Assembly (NCBI GenBank): GCA_023662835.1
Contig: JAMPII010000003.1
Coordinates: forward strand, 1 to 64,000
Origin: Muribaculaceae bacterium
Lineage (GTDB): Bacteria > Bacteroidota > Bacteroidia > Bacteroidales > Muribaculaceae
Direction of reading: 5' to 3'
DNA: 64,000 nt
The notes beneath the pieces are model-generated. The model was not told the origin of the DNA, did not search any database, and was given only the letters and a program-made list of their open reading frames with translations. Position 1 is the first letter of the stretch; every line of letters begins with the position of its first letter. The position numbers were made by a program, and so were the translations under genes. Shown piece by piece: positions 43,100 to 52,251 of the stretch.

Positions 43100-43278
43100 T
43101 GGATATGATTATATATATATTACAATGGATTTTTGTTGGCATAATTGTTATATACGCCATAGCAATCCTTATTAAAAAGTTTATTTCAAACCGCGGTAAA
43201 AGCCCATGCGATTGTTGTAGCAGAAACAAGACATGCGGCGACAGCAACGCAAAAAATTGCGATAAACGCCAGGTATAG
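43099..43278 (+). CDS. 59-residue Cys-rich single-span membrane peptide (FeoB-associated-like)
   Basis: A short ORF: ATG at 43099 overlaps the Nudix stop by one base, and TAG ends at 43278. Residues about 4-24 (IIYILQWIFVGIIVIYAIAIL) form one transmembrane helix, then a basic KKF..NRGK junction. The 35-residue cytoplasmic tail has five cysteines (37, 39, 40, 46, 54) as CDCC...C...C. This is the layout of FeoB-associated Cys-rich membrane proteins, yet no feoB is in the window. A metal-binding or redox role is inferred. The one-base overlap and reading frame make it a real gene rather than noise. Confidence 0.72.
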   Translation: MDMIIYILQWIFVGIIVIYAIAILIKKFISNRGKSPCDCCSRNKTCGDSNAKNCDKRQV

Positions 43279-43302
43279 AGCCTGTTCCATAATATAAGGT
43301 GT

Positions 43303-44085
43303 CTAAATATATTCGAGTTGCGACAGTTTCTTTTCCAGATCGGTTGACGAAAGGCGCGCCTCGATTTTACCTTTGTATGCAAACGAAATATTACCCGTTT
43401 CTTCACTGACAACAACTGCGGCCGCATCAGAAGCCTGCGATATTCCTAGTGCTGAGCGGTGGCGCAAGCCCATGTAGCGGGGAATTTTTGTATCATGACT
43501 GACAGGAAGTATGCATCCGGCAGCTTTAATGTGGCCATGTGCTATAATGAGCGCGCCGTCGTGGAGCGGTGAATTTTTAAAGAATATATTTTCTATTAAA
43601 CGGGTATTTATATTTGCATCGATCATATCACCCGAAATTTCATACTGTTCCAACGGCATCGATTGCTCAATGACAATGAGAGCACCCGTTTTCGATTTCG
43701 ACATCGACATACAGGCTCTGACAATAGCCAACAGCGATTTCCTAACTTCTGCCTGATCACCCTTCTTTCCATTGTGATGGTGCGAGAAAAGTCTGCTAAG
43801 GAACAACCAGCGATTATGATTACCTAACTCTACGAGAAAGCGTTTAATCTGATCCTGGAATAAGATGACAAGAATTATAAGACCTATCGACATCACTTTG
43901 TCCATAATCGTACCGATAAGCCGCATCTCGAACACCTCCGACGCCAATACCCAAACAACTATGAAGGCAAGCACTCCAAAGAAAATATTAATCGTAGCCG
44001 ACTCTTTCATTATCTTATACAGATAATAAAGCATCAGAGCCACCAACAGGATATCGAGCGCGTCTTTTATTCCAAAATGAATCAT
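43303..44085 (-). CDS. cdaA: diadenylate cyclase, CdaA type
   Basis: A 260-residue enzyme that makes cyclic di-AMP from two ATP. Three N-terminal helices anchor it in the membrane. The DAC (DisA_N) domain shows HDGALIIAHG with the DGA motif and YMGLRHRSALGISQASDAAAVVVSEETG with the RHR motif. c-di-AMP controls osmolyte and cell-wall balance. Its upstream neighbour is folP (28 bases). In many Bacteroidetes these two genes are adjacent; GlmM at 50.8 kb is a known partner of CdaA in other phyla but is not linked here. Confidence 0.95.
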   Translation of the reverse strand: MIHFGIKDALDILLVALMLYYLYKIMKESATINIFFGVLAFIVVWVLASEVFEMRLIGTIMDKVMSIGLIILVILFQDQIKRFLVELGNHNRWLFLSRLFSHHHNGKKGDQAEVRKSLLAIVRACMSMSKSKTGALIVIEQSMPLEQYEISGDMIDANINTRLIENIFFKNSPLHDGALIIAHGHIKAAGCILPVSHDTKIPRYMGLRHRSALGISQASDAAAVVVSEETGNISFAYKGKIEARLSSTDLEKKLSQLEYI

Positions 44086-44113
44086 TGTCGGGTCTTTATA
44101 ATGTTAGCTGAAA

Positions 44114-44974
44114 TTATCTATTCAAATTGTCGGGATAAGTGTTTTCTACTATACTGATTGCATCGGCTGCTGCCGCAACGTCGTGGACACGTAATATTGA
44201 AGCGCCACCGAGCAGAGCTATGGTGTTTGCCGCCGTTGTTCCGTTCAAGCACTCTTCGGAAGGTTTTCCGGTAGCTTTTGATATCATCGATTTGCGCGAC
44301 ATTCCTATCAGTAGCGGACACTCAAGATTTGAAAACAGAGGTAGGTTGCGAAGCATCTCATAGTTCTGCTCAAGTGTCTTGGCAAAACCAAAACCAGGGT
44401 CGACTATTATATCGGCAACACCCATATCATGAAGTCGCTGAATCTTTTTTTGCAAATCGACAATCACTTCTGTCGTAACGTCAGAATAATCAGTAAGCAG
44501 CTGCATAGTCGCGGGCGTACCTCTCATGTGCATCAAAACATATGGCACATTCAGTTCTGCAACGGTTTGAAACATATCGCTGTCGATATCGCCACCGGAA
44601 ATGTCATTAATAATATCGGCACCAAGTTCGTCAACAGCCTTGCGGGCAACCTCTGCACGGAATGTATCAACACTGATTATAGTTTCCGTACATTCTTTTC
44701 TAACAGCAGAAAGAGCCATTTCCAAGCGTCGCAATTCTTCATAAACACTAACGTCGTCGGCTCCGGGGCGCGATGAATATGCTCCAACATCAAGCATTGT
44801 GGCTCCCTGATCCACCATTGTCCTTACTATAGCTCTAATGGAATCGCAAGTGTTGTAGCGCGACCTTGCATAAAACGAGTCATTTGTGGCGTTGATTATA
44901 CCCATTACCTGCGGATGGGAGAACCGGCATAATCTTCCTTTCAGATTCAGTGAAAACGACTTGAATTTTTCCAT
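44114..44974 (-). CDS. folP: dihydropteroate synthase
   Basis: A 286-residue TIM-barrel enzyme that joins p-aminobenzoate to the pterin pyrophosphate; the target of sulfonamides. VMGIINATNDSFYARSRY is the first signature, DQGATMLDVGAYSSRPGADD the second; DIINDISGGD, VLMHMRGTPATMQ and DIIVDPGFGFAKTLEQN follow. RHDVAAAADAIS at the C-terminus (VHDVAAA) ends the pterin site. First gene of the folP-cdaA pair, with a promoter at 45021-45050. Confidence 0.96.
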   Translation of the reverse strand: MEKFKSFSLNLKGRLCRFSHPQVMGIINATNDSFYARSRYNTCDSIRAIVRTMVDQGATMLDVGAYSSRPGADDVSVYEELRRLEMALSAVRKECTETIISVDTFRAEVARKAVDELGADIINDISGGDIDSDMFQTVAELNVPYVLMHMRGTPATMQLLTDYSDVTTEVIVDLQKKIQRLHDMGVADIIVDPGFGFAKTLEQNYEMLRNLPLFSNLECPLLIGMSRKSMISKATGKPSEECLNGTTAANTIALLGGASILRVHDVAAAADAISIVENTYPDNLNR

Positions 44975-45020
44975 ATCAAGGGGCGGATTTTGGATTCGAA
45001 CACGTAAATACGCGTGCCTA

Positions 45021-45050
45021 CAAATTTACAACATTCTGTTTAAAAACAAA
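45021..45050 (-). promoter_or_regulatory. promoter of folP-cdaA
   Basis: Minus-strand TTTG at 45047-45050, 18 bases, TAAATTTG at 45021-45028. The -33 element lies inside the T-tract of the upstream terminator (45042-45084). Confidence 0.75.
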
Positions 45051-45084
45051 AACGGATTCGTCATGGGTATATGACGAATCCGTT
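45042..45084 (-). terminator. terminator of the TPR/OmpA-like lipoprotein gene
   Basis: Perfect 14-bp inverted repeat AACGGATTCGTCAT (45051-45064) and ATGACGAATCCGTT (45071-45084) around GGGTAT, followed on the minus strand by a T-rich tract (45042-45050). Confidence 0.9.
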
Positions 45085-45102
45085 AAGCGATTTATTGATG
45101 GA

Positions 45103-46785
45103 TTAAAGTGCGCTCAAATTGTACGAAGCAAATTCGAGGTCGCTCTTTGCCTGAGCTGCCATATTCTTGTCGAGCTTAACAGCCTGACGCAGGTTGTTGT
45201 AAACCATGTTCTGATTGTTTGTGCGTGCGCCAAGTATAGCGGTCAGATAGAATGTTGTTGCGTCGGGAACGCGGATGGCGGCCAATGTGTTTTTAGCTTT
45301 GCTGTAATCTTTGTTCAGTATCTGAGCGAGTGCGGCGTTGTTTGTCTTTGAATCGCCGAATGCGCGGATTGCCGAATTATAGTCGCCCTGTTTCAGGTAG
45401 TAAACGCCAAGAGCGTCGGCCAAAGCAGGAACACCGGCAGCGTTACCGAATTTTGAAGTAGCGTCTTTGTAATTCTTATTCAAGAGCGAAACGAGGCCGA
45501 GGTTCATCTGGGCTTCGCCGCTGTCGGGAGCGAGGCGGGCAGCTTCAGCAAAGTTTGCGGCGGCAGCGTCATAGTCCTGATCGATGTACTGGCACATACC
45601 CAGGTTGTTGAATGTGCGGTAGTCGTTAGGATACAAATTTACGGCTGTATCGTAAATCTGAAGGCGTTTGTCGTTGTCGTCGGTTAGTGTTGCGGCATAA
45701 AGCAACTCGTCAACGCTGAGCGCCTTGGGGTTGAGTAAATAAACGTTCATGATTTCCTCGTCACTCTTACCGATAACGTCGATCGAAGCTGTGATGCGTG
45801 AGTAGCGCAACTGGGGAAGAATCTGTTCAGCGAGCTGATCGAATACCGACGATAGATTACGTATTTCGCGTTCACGCTGCTCAGGATCCTTGTACATTGA
45901 AAGTACACTGAGAATAAGCTCCTTATCCTGAATGTTGCTGGCAGCAACAAGTTTCTGGAATCCTTCCCAATCCTCAGGTGTGAAATTTGCTGTAAGTTCG
46001 CCGAATTCGGTGATGTTGTCTTTCTTCAACTCCTTACGCATGTAGTCAACTGTGTTTTTTTCACGGTTCGATGCAAGTTTGGTATTAAGATCGATGCCGC
46101 CTTCGGGTGAAGCGTAGGAAGAAATATTGATTTCTTTGATTTCGCGACGACCGTCATCGTTAGCGCTGATAAGTTCCTTGTGGAGGCGAAGTATTTCGTC
46201 CGATTTGAGTTCGCCGGCGCGGATGTTAGCCTGATTGATGAGGAATCGGATATCGGCATCATATTTTTCGTTGATAATGCGCTGGAATTTATCGTTGGCG
46301 ATGGCGGGTTTTACAGCACCTACATTAGCCAAAGCAGCAGTGGTCACTACGCCTGTGGCTACTTTTACGCGAGGCAGCACATATTGTTTGTTACCCTGCT
46401 TAACTGTGAATGCCAGAACGAGATCGCTCTTGCGCATATCCGGTGTATAGTTGTACTGAACAGGAACAGTTACTGTTCCTCCTTTTTCGTAATTAACAAC
46501 AGTATTGTTTCCACGTACTTTCTCGCCTTGGAATGTGTAGGGAGTTGAAGCAACTTCCATTCCATTGAATTCAAGATAAGGGGTAACAGTTACTTCGGCA
46601 TTTTTTACAAAGAATTTTGCAGGAATATTACCTGTCACTTTTGCCGGAACCTTGTCGCCTACCACTTCCAATGGATTGGGATTAACGCTGAAGTAGTCAG
46701 CTTTAAACTGGTTCATTTTTTTGCCACATCCTGTCAGGGTCAGAGCAACCACCAATGCCAGGGAATAGCATAATTTTTTGATCAT
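45103..46785 (-). CDS. TPR and OmpA-like lipoprotein
   Basis: A 560-residue lipoprotein (lipobox LTGC, Cys20). Residues about 25-170 form a beta-rich region (FSVNPNPLEVVGDKVPAKVTG). A short OmpA-like segment follows (about 190-300), with EINISSYASPEGGIDLNTKLASNREKNTVDYM, in which the SYASPEG and NREK pieces match the peptidoglycan-binding OmpA fold. From about 375 come TPR repeats (NDYRTFNNLGMCQYIDQDYDAAAANFAEA, then DSGEAQMNLGLVSLLNKNYKDA). A scaffold that bridges outer membrane and cell wall is inferred. It has a full consensus promoter (46844-46874) and its own strong terminator. Confidence 0.85.
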   Translation of the reverse strand: MIKKLCYSLALVVALTLTGCGKKMNQFKADYFSVNPNPLEVVGDKVPAKVTGNIPAKFFVKNAEVTVTPYLEFNGMEVASTPYTFQGEKVRGNNTVVNYEKGGTVTVPVQYNYTPDMRKSDLVLAFTVKQGNKQYVLPRVKVATGVVTTAALANVGAVKPAIANDKFQRIINEKYDADIRFLINQANIRAGELKSDEILRLHKELISANDDGRREIKEINISSYASPEGGIDLNTKLASNREKNTVDYMRKELKKDNITEFGELTANFTPEDWEGFQKLVAASNIQDKELILSVLSMYKDPEQREREIRNLSSVFDQLAEQILPQLRYSRITASIDVIGKSDEEIMNVYLLNPKALSVDELLYAATLTDDNDKRLQIYDTAVNLYPNDYRTFNNLGMCQYIDQDYDAAAANFAEAARLAPDSGEAQMNLGLVSLLNKNYKDATSKFGNAAGVPALADALGVYYLKQGDYNSAIRAFGDSKTNNAALAQILNKDYSKAKNTLAAIRVPDATTFYLTAILGARTNNQNMVYNNLRQAVKLDKNMAAQAKSDLEFASYNLSAL

Positions 46786-46843
46786 AATTTTGAATGATTG
46801 TTATGTGAAGACTGGTTATTAATTAATTTAGATTTTGACGTCA

Positions 46844-46874
46844 CAAATTTACGCATTTTTTAGACTAATTCAAA
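46844..46874 (-). promoter_or_regulatory. promoter of the TPR/OmpA-like lipoprotein gene
   Basis: Minus-strand TTTG (46871-46874), exactly 19 bases, TAAATTTG (46844-46851): a perfect consensus promoter, 58 bases upstream of the start codon. Confidence 0.85.
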
Positions 46875-47125
46875 TTTGTTACCAATTGAAAACCACATAT
46901 TTTTATAGCAAATTTCTCATACTACAGTAGCCCCCATTTCTCAGAGTTAACACGCTAGGTATCAACACATAACGCAGATAACAACAGTTGGATAGCGTAC
47001 ACGACTTCCATATATGTGCACTTTCCACAAAATAATTTAGCAATATTTCACATTCGTTCACTTTTACATCTTGTCTGTTTCATAACTCTTATTCTGTTTA
47101 AGAGGAAGCATTCCGACATAGACAC
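46875..47125. other. AT-rich intergenic stretch
   Basis: About 250 bases between the promoter of the TPR lipoprotein gene and the PPi-PFK terminator. No gene, repeat or clear regulatory hairpin was seen. Confidence 0.5.
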
Positions 47126-47169
47126 AAAAAGGAACCGCCTGAGCTTAATTGCTCCCCGAGGCGGTTCCT
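47126..47169 (-). terminator. terminator of the PPi-phosphofructokinase gene
   Basis: AGGAACCGCCT (47130-47140) pairs with AGGCGGTTCCT (47159-47169), an 11-bp stem enclosing an inner GAGC/GCTC hairpin, with a TTTTT tract on the minus strand (47126-47130). Confidence 0.92.
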
Positions 47170-47230
47170 GCAAGCTGTGAGTCGGGATTATTTTCGATAC
47201 GATGGCTGGAAGTGCTATCCGCACAACCAA

Positions 47231-48877
47231 TTATTCGTGTTCGTATTTTAATGTAAGTGACGGTTGGTCGCATACCTCGGACGGACCGAAATATTGAATC
47301 GGGCCGGGATAAACAAACTCGGTGTTCTTTGCCCAACGGTCGCGGTTGGCAGCGAGTTTCTTGAATGGTTTTCCATTGAGGTCGACAAGTGCTTTTTGTA
47401 TAACGGGCTTCATTTGTCCGTGGCGGCGTTCCATGTTCATCATCATGGTTATAGGTATACCACCGGTTGTCCATTGTACCGACGGTTTTGTCAAGCCGCG
47501 TACGCTCGACATATAACCGGTCAAACCAGATTTAATAAGACAGGCTGCATTAAAGCCTAGGGCGTAGCAATAGTCAGCATCGAAGTTCGATGGGTCGGCG
47601 CAACGGCCTTCATAGCCAAAGAAATGGAACAGTGTTGCGAACTTGCCGACATAGTTTCCGTTTGCTTTCATCTGGTTTAAGCGGCGAGCCACCATATGGC
47701 CAAGCAATTTTTCTGTTTCGATGAGCGATACCTGCACGTTACCGTGGGGGTCGCGGTCGAGACACAGCTGATGTGCAACTCCTTCGGGAAGTGAGTTGAA
47801 TATTGCGACATTTGCGTCGCTCAATCGCGATGCAACCCATTCGAGCTGGTTTGCCGGCTCAATTTTTGCAAATTCAGCAGCATTAACAGCCAACATGTCG
47901 TTAAGTTCTGCTATAAGCGCTTTCATTGCGGGAATGAACTCAATTAGCCCCTCGGGGATAAGCACTGTACCGAAATTGTTTCCTTCGGTTGCGCGTGCGG
48001 CCACTACCTCTGCTATTTGTTCAACGATATCGTTGAGAGTTTGTTTTTTTGCTTCAACTTCTTCGGAAATGATGCACACGTTTGGTTGACACTGCAGGGC
48101 GCATTCCAGAGCTATATGACTAGCCGAGCGGCCCATGAGTTTGATAAAGTGCCAATATTTTTTCGACGAGTTACAGTCGCGCTGAATATTACCGATAACT
48201 TCGGAGTAAACTTTGGTGGCGGTGTCGAAACCGAACGATGTTTCGATAACAGAGTTTTTAAGGTCGCCGTCGATTGTTTTCGGACAACCGATAACCTGCA
48301 CCCCGGCATTAATTTGTTTATAATATTCGGCAAGAATAGCTGCATTGGTGTTTGAATCGTCGCCACCTATGATAACTAAAGCTTTAATATTGAGTTGTTT
48401 CAAAATCTCGAGGCCTTTATCGAATTGGGCTTTTGTTTCCAGCTTGGTGCGTCCCGAGCCTATGATGTCGAAACCACCGGTGTTGCGGAACTGATCGATG
48501 ATATCGGCTGTCAGTTCAACATATTTATGGTCAACAAATCCCCCGGGGCCCATAAGAAAACCATACAGACGGCTGTCGCGATTAACTTTTTTGATGCCAT
48601 CGAAAAGACCGCTGATCACATTGTGGCCGCCGGGAGCCTGACCACCCGACAATATTACGCCAACGTTTATAAGCGCTGCTCCTTTAACCGGAGCGGAATC
48701 TTTTTCAAATTTGATTTCTGGCAAACCATAGGTATTTGGGAACAGGGCTTTAATTTCATCCTGATCAGCAACAGAATGTGTTTCCTTACCCTCAACAGCT
48801 TTCACAGCGCCGGTTAGCACAATCGGCAATTTGGGCTTATAGGCCGAACGAGCTTTTTGAAGTGCACTCTTCTCCAT
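47231..48877 (-). CDS. pfp: PPi-dependent 6-phosphofructokinase
   Basis: A 548-residue enzyme that phosphorylates fructose 6-phosphate with pyrophosphate, reversibly. [22 protein letters not shown] binds the phosphoryl donor. [13 protein letters not shown] carries GGDD, where ATP enzymes have GGDG; the extra Asp marks the PPi-dependent class. [10 protein letters not shown] has the substrate-binding Lys and catalytic Asp, and [13 protein letters not shown] is the MGR motif. It is the long (LONG/beta-like) form usual in Bacteroidetes, where it replaces ATP-PFK in glycolysis. Divergent from the NrnA-like gene and terminated at 47126-47169. Confidence 0.95.
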   Translation of the reverse strand: MEKSALQKARSAYKPKLPIVLTGAVKAVEGKETHSVADQDEIKALFPNTYGLPEIKFEKDSAPVKGAALINVGVILSGGQAPGGHNVISGLFDGIKKVNRDSRLYGFLMGPGGFVDHKYVELTADIIDQFRNTGGFDIIGSGRTKLETKAQFDKGLEILKQLNIKALVIIGGDDSNTNAAILAEYYKQINAGVQVIGCPKTIDGDLKNSVIETSFGFDTATKVYSEVIGNIQRDCNSSKKYWHFIKLMGRSASHIALECALQCQPNVCIISEEVEAKKQTLNDIVEQIAEVVAARATEGNNFGTVLIPEGLIEFIPAMKALIAELNDMLAVNAAEFAKIEPANQLEWVASRLSDANVAIFNSLPEGVAHQLCLDRDPHGNVQVSLIETEKLLGHMVARRLNQMKANGNYVGKFATLFHFFGYEGRCADPSNFDADYCYALGFNAACLIKSGLTGYMSSVRGLTKPSVQWTTGGIPITMMMNMERRHGQMKPVIQKALVDLNGKPFKKLAANRDRWAKNTEFVYPGPIQYFGPSEVCDQPSLTLKYEHE

Positions 48878-48923
48878 TTGTCTTAGTATTATTATGATAT
48901 TTGGTTATATACTTTTCCAAGTG

Positions 48924-48954
48924 CAAATTTCGCTAAAAAAAAATTCTCTTCAAA
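48924..48954 (-). promoter_or_regulatory. possible promoter of pfp
   Basis: Minus-strand TTTG (48951-48954), 19 bases, GAAATTTG (48924-48931). The spacing is exact but the -7 box deviates at its first base (G for T). Confidence 0.5.
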
Positions 48955-49048
48955 CTCTTTAATTGTGAAATAAAAATAATTTAGGCTCTGAATTAAAAAA
49001 TCACCCCATTTCATCGATAATGTGAGCCTTTTAATAAAGTTTTTTTGC

Positions 49049-49056
49049 TAAATTTG
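49049..49056 (+). promoter_or_regulatory. -7 box of the NrnA-like gene
   Basis: TAAATTTG, full TAnnTTTG match, about 50 bases before the start codon. The -33 element is not clear. Confidence 0.6.
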
Positions 49057-49106
49057 CGCAATTATGCTGAAGAAACGCTCAATTAAGTTCCTTCCCGCTA
49101 AACCGC

Positions 49107-50165
49107 ATGCATAAAATGCTAAAAAGAATTATAGACAACAATATTATAAAGCAAATCATTGAATCCATCGACAACAGCGAGCAGATTGTAATAACGTGCC
49201 ATAAGTCGCCCGACGGTGATGCAATCGGTTCGTCGCTGGGGCTTGCCCATACGCTTGATTCAATCGGCAAAACTGCTCGAGTGGTGACCCCCGACCGTCC
49301 GCCAAAGAGTTTGAAATCGCTACCCGACATAAAATCAGTGGTGCCCTACTCTCAACAGCCTGAACTTGCAGCTGAATTGCTTTCTACTGCCGATTTGATT
49401 TTCTGTCTGGATTTTAACGACCTCAATAGAGTTGACCGTATGAGAGGCGCGTTGGAAAACTCGTCGGCAAAAAAGATACTTATCGACCATCATCGTCACC
49501 CCGGCAATTTTGCCGACATAACGATATCGCAACCCGAACAATCGTCGACTTCGGTGCTCCTTTATCGGCTACTGAACCAAATGGGGCTAGGCAAAAACAT
49601 TGGCAAGAAAGCCGCAGCATGTATTTACACGGGAATGATGACCGACACCGGTAATTTTTCGTTCAACTCGAACGACCCGGAATTATATTTGATAATAGCC
49701 GAACTGCTGAAACGCGGCATCGACAAAGATGAAATATACAAAAAGGTGATGAACACCAAGTCGGCTAACGTGTTGAAACTGCATTCGTTCGCTATTGCCG
49801 AGAAAATGCAGATATTCCCTGAACTGCAAACAGCGCTCATTATTCTTACCAGTGACGAGCTTAACCGGTTCGATTATCAGCCGGGCGACGACGAATCGCT
49901 GGTTAATCAACCGTTGGCGATTGAAGGCATTGTTTATTCGGTTTATCTGCGTCAGGATTCCCACCAAATAAAGGTATCGACCCGCAGTGTCGGCGATTTC
50001 CGTGCCGACTTGCTCTGCAACAACTTCTATAACGGCGGAGGCCATGTTAACGCCGCCGGCGGAGAATTACATTGCTCATTGGAGGAGGCTGTTGAAGTTT
50101 TCAATTCAACAAAATCAACTATCAAAGAATATTTAATTAACCCACCCAAGGTAAATAACGATTAA
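49107..50165 (+). CDS. nrnA: DHH-family phosphoesterase, NrnA-like
   Basis: A 352-residue bifunctional oligoribonuclease/PAP-phosphatase type protein. The DHH domain gives ITCHKSPDGDAIGSSLGL and FCLDFNDLNRVDRM, then LIDHHRHPGNFADI (the DHH motif) and GMMTDTGNFSFNS for metal binding. The C-terminal DHHA1 domain ends FYNGGGHVNAAGG. NrnA-like enzymes turn over very short RNAs and pAp, and some related DHH/DHHA1 proteins degrade c-di-AMP-derived pApA, which may be relevant since cdaA lies 6 kb away. It starts two bases before a DUF4827 gene. Confidence 0.93.
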   Translation: MHKMLKRIIDNNIIKQIIESIDNSEQIVITCHKSPDGDAIGSSLGLAHTLDSIGKTARVVTPDRPPKSLKSLPDIKSVVPYSQQPELAAELLSTADLIFCLDFNDLNRVDRMRGALENSSAKKILIDHHRHPGNFADITISQPEQSSTSVLLYRLLNQMGLGKNIGKKAAACIYTGMMTDTGNFSFNSNDPELYLIIAELLKRGIDKDEIYKKVMNTKSANVLKLHSFAIAEKMQIFPELQTALIILTSDELNRFDYQPGDDESLVNQPLAIEGIVYSVYLRQDSHQIKVSTRSVGDFRADLLCNNFYNGGGHVNAAGGELHCSLEEAVEVFNSTKSTIKEYLINPPKVNND

Positions 50166-50166
50166 A

Positions 50167-50745
50167 ATGAAATTAACATTTCGCATTTTCGCTCTCGGAG
50201 CAATAGCTTTAGCTCAGGCACTGACATTTTCTTCGTGCGACGACAACAAAAGCTACGCCGACCGTCTGGAAGAGGAAACAAAATATATAAACCGCTATCT
50301 GGCCGACCAGAAGGTGATTGGTCACAAACCAAAAGATAACCAATTTATCGTAGGACCGGACGCACCTTACTATCGCATGGATGCCGACGGACTGGTTTAT
50401 ATGCAGGTGATTTCAAAGGGCAACATGGAGGATATGGCCGAGGTAAACGATCTTGTTTATATCCGTTTCACCCGTTACAATCTGGCCGATTATTCCAACG
50501 GCGAACTACCCGACGGAACCGGTAACGCCGACGACGTAACCTACTCCGAACAGTTCCGTTACCAAAACAGTATGTCGCAAAGCACTGTCACTTGGGGCGA
50601 CGGCATACAGGTGCCGCTTGAATATCTTGGCTACGGCTGCGAAGTAAATCTCGTGATACGCTCACAGGCAGGCCGCAACGAAGATATAGCCAACGTGATT
50701 CCTTACTTATATAATGTACGCTACTACAAGAGCCGTATTGGCTAA
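50167..50745 (+). CDS. DUF4827 lipoprotein, FKBP-like fold
   Basis: A 192-residue lipoprotein (lipobox FSSC, Cys24). After a helical segment (YADRLEEETKYINRYLADQKVIG) comes a beta-rich domain with LVYIRFTRYNL and WGDGIQVPLEYLGYGCEVNLVIRSQAG, the strand pattern of FKBP-type peptidyl-prolyl isomerases. DUF4827 proteins are common next to glmM in Bacteroidales. A periplasmic folding role is likely but unproven. It follows nrnA by one base and precedes glmM by 32, so the three may be an operon. Confidence 0.85.
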   Translation: MKLTFRIFALGAIALAQALTFSSCDDNKSYADRLEEETKYINRYLADQKVIGHKPKDNQFIVGPDAPYYRMDADGLVYMQVISKGNMEDMAEVNDLVYIRFTRYNLADYSNGELPDGTGNADDVTYSEQFRYQNSMSQSTVTWGDGIQVPLEYLGYGCEVNLVIRSQAGRNEDIANVIPYLYNVRYYKSRIG

Positions 50746-50777
50746 CACACAAACACAATATAATTAAACGAAGAGAT

Positions 50778-52169
50778 ATGTCACTCGTTAAATCAATTTC
50801 AGGTATTAGAGGTACTATTGGCGGCGTGCCGGGCGAAGGTCTTAGCCCGCTCGATATTGTAAAATTCACAGCCGCCTATGCAAAATTCATAAAATCGACA
50901 ACTGCAGTTAGCACTAATAAAATAGTTGTAGGCCGCGATGCCCGACTTTCAGGACCGATGGTTGAAAATCTGGTTGCCTCAACTCTAGTGGGCATGGGAT
51001 TCGACGTTATTCTCATCGGTCTGGCAACCACACCGACCACAGAGCTGGCAGTAGTAATGGAAAAAGCATGCGGAGGCATAATCATCACAGCATCGCATAA
51101 TCCCGCACAATGGAACGCTCTGAAATTACTTAACAGCGACGGCGAATTCCTCAACGACTCGCAAGGCAAGGAGGTTCTTCGCGCAGCCGATGCCGAGGAT
51201 TTTGTTTTTGCCCCCATCGACAAACTTGGTTCAATTTACACCAACAACACATATGCTGCCAAACATATCGACTCAGTGCTCGCATTGGAACTCGTTGATT
51301 GCGAAGCTATCAAAAAAGCAAAATTCACAGTTGCTGTCGACGCCGTGAACTCGGTTGGAGGTATCGTAATTCCTCAGCTATTGAAATCTCTAGGTGTTGA
51401 AAACATTATAGAACTGAACTGCGAAGCGACGGGTAAATTCGCTCACACGCCCGAACCTATTCCTGAAAACCTGACTCAGATTTCGGAACTGATGCGCAAT
51501 AGCAATGCTGATGTAGGTTTTGTTGTCGATCCCGACGTTGACCGTCTGGCTATCGTAATGGAAAATGGCGAGATGTTTGTTGAGGAATACACACTAGTGT
51601 CGGTTGCCGACTATGTATTATCGCATACACCAGGCTCAACGGTATCAAACCTGAGTTCATCGCGGGCGTTGGCCGACGTTACCCGCAAGCACGGTTGCGA
51701 TTACTCAGCAGCCGCCGTAGGCGAGGTTAATGTGGTTACAAAGATGAAAGAAACCGGTGCAGTTATCGGCGGCGAGGGTAACGGCGGCGTAATTTACCCC
51801 GAACTCCACTATGGGCGCGACGCACTGGTTGGCGTTGCCCTGTTCCTAACCTTACTGGCCAAAAGCGGCAAAAAGGTGACAGAACTTAAAGCCGGCTACC
51901 CTCAATATGCCATTGCCAAGAACAAGATACAACTCACCCCTGAACTTGATGTTGACGGCATACTCAAAGCGGTTAAGGAAAAATTTTCGAACGAGAAAAT
52001 CACTGATATCGATGGTGTGAAAATCGATTTTGCCGACTGTTGGGTTCACCTGCGAAAGTCTAACACAGAACCGATTATACGCATATATTCTGAAGCACAG
52101 ACAATGGAAAAAGCCGACGAACTTGCCGAATCGATAAAACAGGTGATTCGCGAAATATCGGGTTGTTAA
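50778..52169 (+). CDS. glmM: phosphoglucosamine mutase
   Basis: A 463-residue phosphohexomutase converting glucosamine 6-phosphate to glucosamine 1-phosphate for cell-wall precursors. ISGIRGTIGGVPGEGLSPLD starts it. GGIIITASHNPAQWNALKLL contains the phosphorylated catalytic Ser. VDPDVDRLAIV is the metal-binding DxDxDR loop, and EGNGGVIYPELHYGRDALVG is the sugar-binding loop. RKSNTEPIIRIYSEA is the phosphate-binding C-terminal loop. GlmM is preferred over PMM because the Gly-Glu-Gly-Asn and Ser-Asn-Thr-Glu-Pro motifs match the glucosamine class. Confidence 0.93.
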   Translation: MSLVKSISGIRGTIGGVPGEGLSPLDIVKFTAAYAKFIKSTTAVSTNKIVVGRDARLSGPMVENLVASTLVGMGFDVILIGLATTPTTELAVVMEKACGGIIITASHNPAQWNALKLLNSDGEFLNDSQGKEVLRAADAEDFVFAPIDKLGSIYTNNTYAAKHIDSVLALELVDCEAIKKAKFTVAVDAVNSVGGIVIPQLLKSLGVENIIELNCEATGKFAHTPEPIPENLTQISELMRNSNADVGFVVDPDVDRLAIVMENGEMFVEEYTLVSVADYVLSHTPGSTVSNLSSSRALADVTRKHGCDYSAAAVGEVNVVTKMKETGAVIGGEGNGGVIYPELHYGRDALVGVALFLTLLAKSGKKVTELKAGYPQYAIAKNKIQLTPELDVDGILKAVKEKFSNEKITDIDGVKIDFADCWVHLRKSNTEPIIRIYSEAQTMEKADELAESIKQVIREISGC

Positions 52170-52251
52170 ATCTACAGTTACCATTCTCCTCTCTCCCCAC
52201 ACAAAGTATACAGCGATTATTAACCAAAACAATCTAAGAGAGTTAACCACC

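Noticed and set aside
47049..47474. Open frames on the minus strand over the PPi-PFK terminator
   Set aside because: They read through the terminator hairpin and the pfp coding sequence in another frame.
49064..49114. 17-codon ORF at the start of the NrnA-like transcript, overlapping its ATG
   Set aside because: It starts near the predicted transcription start and lacks any recognisable feature; chance ORFs of this size are common, so it is not listed as a gene.
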